Positions 63,515 to 64,000 of a stretch of DNA of 64,000 nucleotides are shown here, piece by piece; the stretch's first letter is position 1; each line of letters begins with the position of its first letter. This stretch comes from Synechococcus sp. PROS-7-1 (GTDB lineage Bacteria > Cyanobacteriota > Cyanobacteriia > PCC-6307 > Cyanobiaceae): positions 1,632,572 through 1,696,571 of the forward strand of contig NZ_CP047945.1 of assembly GCF_014279795.1 (NCBI RefSeq), written 5' to 3'. The notes under the pieces are model-generated. The model ran no database searches. It was not told the DNA's origin and saw only the letters and a list, made by a program, of their open reading frames with translations. A program made the translations under genes and the position numbers.

Positions 63515-63685
63515 ATGTCGGCCCGAACCCCGTCTTGGGTGAATTCCAGCGTGCTGATGGAAGCCATTCAGCGCTATCAACAAGATCGTCTACCCCGTTC
63601 CCTGCGTCTCTGGGTGGAGGCCACGCTGGAACTGGATCCCGAGGAGCCCGTTGCCAACCTCCTGCCCCACCCGTTGACGGATTAA
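63515..63685 (+). CDS. 56-residue small protein
   Basis: ATG 63515 to TAA 63685. Contains [20 protein letters not shown], an amphipathic basic helix, then an acidic Pro-rich tail ([15 protein letters not shown]). Genome-like codon use. It converges on larB with four bases shared at the stops (TTAA). Function unknown. Confidence 0.45.
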   Translation: MSARTPSWVNSSVLMEAIQRYQQDRLPRSLRLWVEATLELDPEEPVANLLPHPLTD

Positions 63686-64000
63686 CCCTTCAGACCTGAC
63701 CGTTCAGGATTGAACGCACGGCCCTGGAGAATGCGCAAAGCGGCCATCGCTGCGCCGTAGCCGTTGTCGATATTCACCACGGTGAGGCCGGGTGCGCAGC
63801 TCGCCAGCATGCCCTCGAGGGCGGCACGCCCACCTGCACTGACCCCATACCCCACGGACACAGGCACTCCGATCACCGGTTGGGGCACTAACCCAGCCAG
63901 CACCGTGGGCAGGGCCCCTTCCATCCCGGCGCAGGCAATCAACACATCCAAGGGCTGGAGCGATGGCAGCACCGCCAGGAGGCGATGCAGGCCTGCCACG
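63682..64000 (-). CDS. larB: LarB, nickel-pincer cofactor synthesis (C-terminal part)
   Basis: Only the last ~105 residues are present; the start is beyond base 64000. The PurE-like domain shows [35 protein letters not shown] and the ending [19 protein letters not shown], diagnostic of LarB, which carboxylates nicotinic acid adenine dinucleotide and breaks its phosphoanhydride in the synthesis of the nickel pincer cofactor of lactate racemase. Whether larC and larE exist is outside the window. Confidence 0.85.
   Translation of the reverse strand, partial: VAGLHRLLAVLPSLQPLDVLIACAGMEGALPTVLAGLVPQPVIGVPVSVGYGVSAGGRAALEGMLASCAPGLTVVNIDNGYGAAMAALRILQGRAFNPERSGLKG

Noticed and set aside
1-64000. 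CRISPR arrays, insertion sequences, integrases and rRNA
   Set aside because: No direct-repeat/spacer pattern, transposase or recombinase motif, or rRNA segment was found on reading both strands.

Overview
The window looks like a chromosome segment of a marine picocyanobacterium of the Synechococcus/Cyanobium group. The DNA is GC-rich by eye and densely packed, with many 4-base ATGA/GTGA stop-start overlaps. It carries a cyanobacterial-style LexA, a ThiE with the long cyanobacterial N-terminal domain, a fused CbiE/CbiT (CobL), FtsH, an ABC1-type kinase, and small families (DUF1517, DUF3611, DUF3122, Npun_F0494-like) that I associate with cyanobacteria. No insertion sequence, CRISPR array, rRNA or prophage was found.

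Layout. 1-4.8 kb: the end of a giant VCBS-repeat surface protein, an MCE-domain protein with an unrecognised membrane partner, and a secreted Fels-1/YcgJ-like protein. 4.8-7.5 kb (minus): an MscS-type channel, a small secreted protein and Maf. 7.5-15 kb (plus): a tight run of cobyric acid synthase, a [2Fe-2S] ferredoxin, a CLC-like channel, an EamA transporter, a metallo-beta-lactamase-fold protein with a degraded metal site, a YjbQ protein, an MHS-family symporter and two coupled small membrane proteins. 15-20 kb: an accessory-looking zone of very small genes around a tRNA-Ala(GGC), then lexA with a probable LexA box. 20-31 kb: an NHL-propeller protein, an esterase, argF, ftsH, a GT61-like glycosyltransferase, two tandem potassium-channel genes, ribD and DUF3122. 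31-38 kb: a GH116 glycosidase facing a compact amidohydrolase / CobW-type metallochaperone / MFS operon. 38-41 kb: small secreted proteins, one with an Arg/Thr/Gln repeat tract, and a sulfotransferase.

41-52 kb is the most unusual stretch. It holds an AT-richer AraC-type regulator, two beta-barrel outer-membrane proteins, an FAD amine oxidase, four DUF1254/DUF1214 envelope proteins in two paralogous pairs, and one small membrane protein. These could form a surface-exposed system of unknown function; that is inference from co-location and predicted localisation only.

52-64 kb returns to housekeeping: cobL, DUF192, an OmpR-type regulator with a degenerate receiver, NAD kinase, an ABC1/UbiB kinase, pheS, surE, DUF3611, ribF, thiE, thiS, DUF1517, two small proteins and the C-terminal end of larB. 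Cofactor synthesis recurs: cobalamin (cobQ, cobL), flavin (ribD, ribF), thiamine (thiE, thiS), NADP (nadK) and nickel-pincer cofactor (larB). Family assignments rest on motifs recognised by eye; no database search was run.
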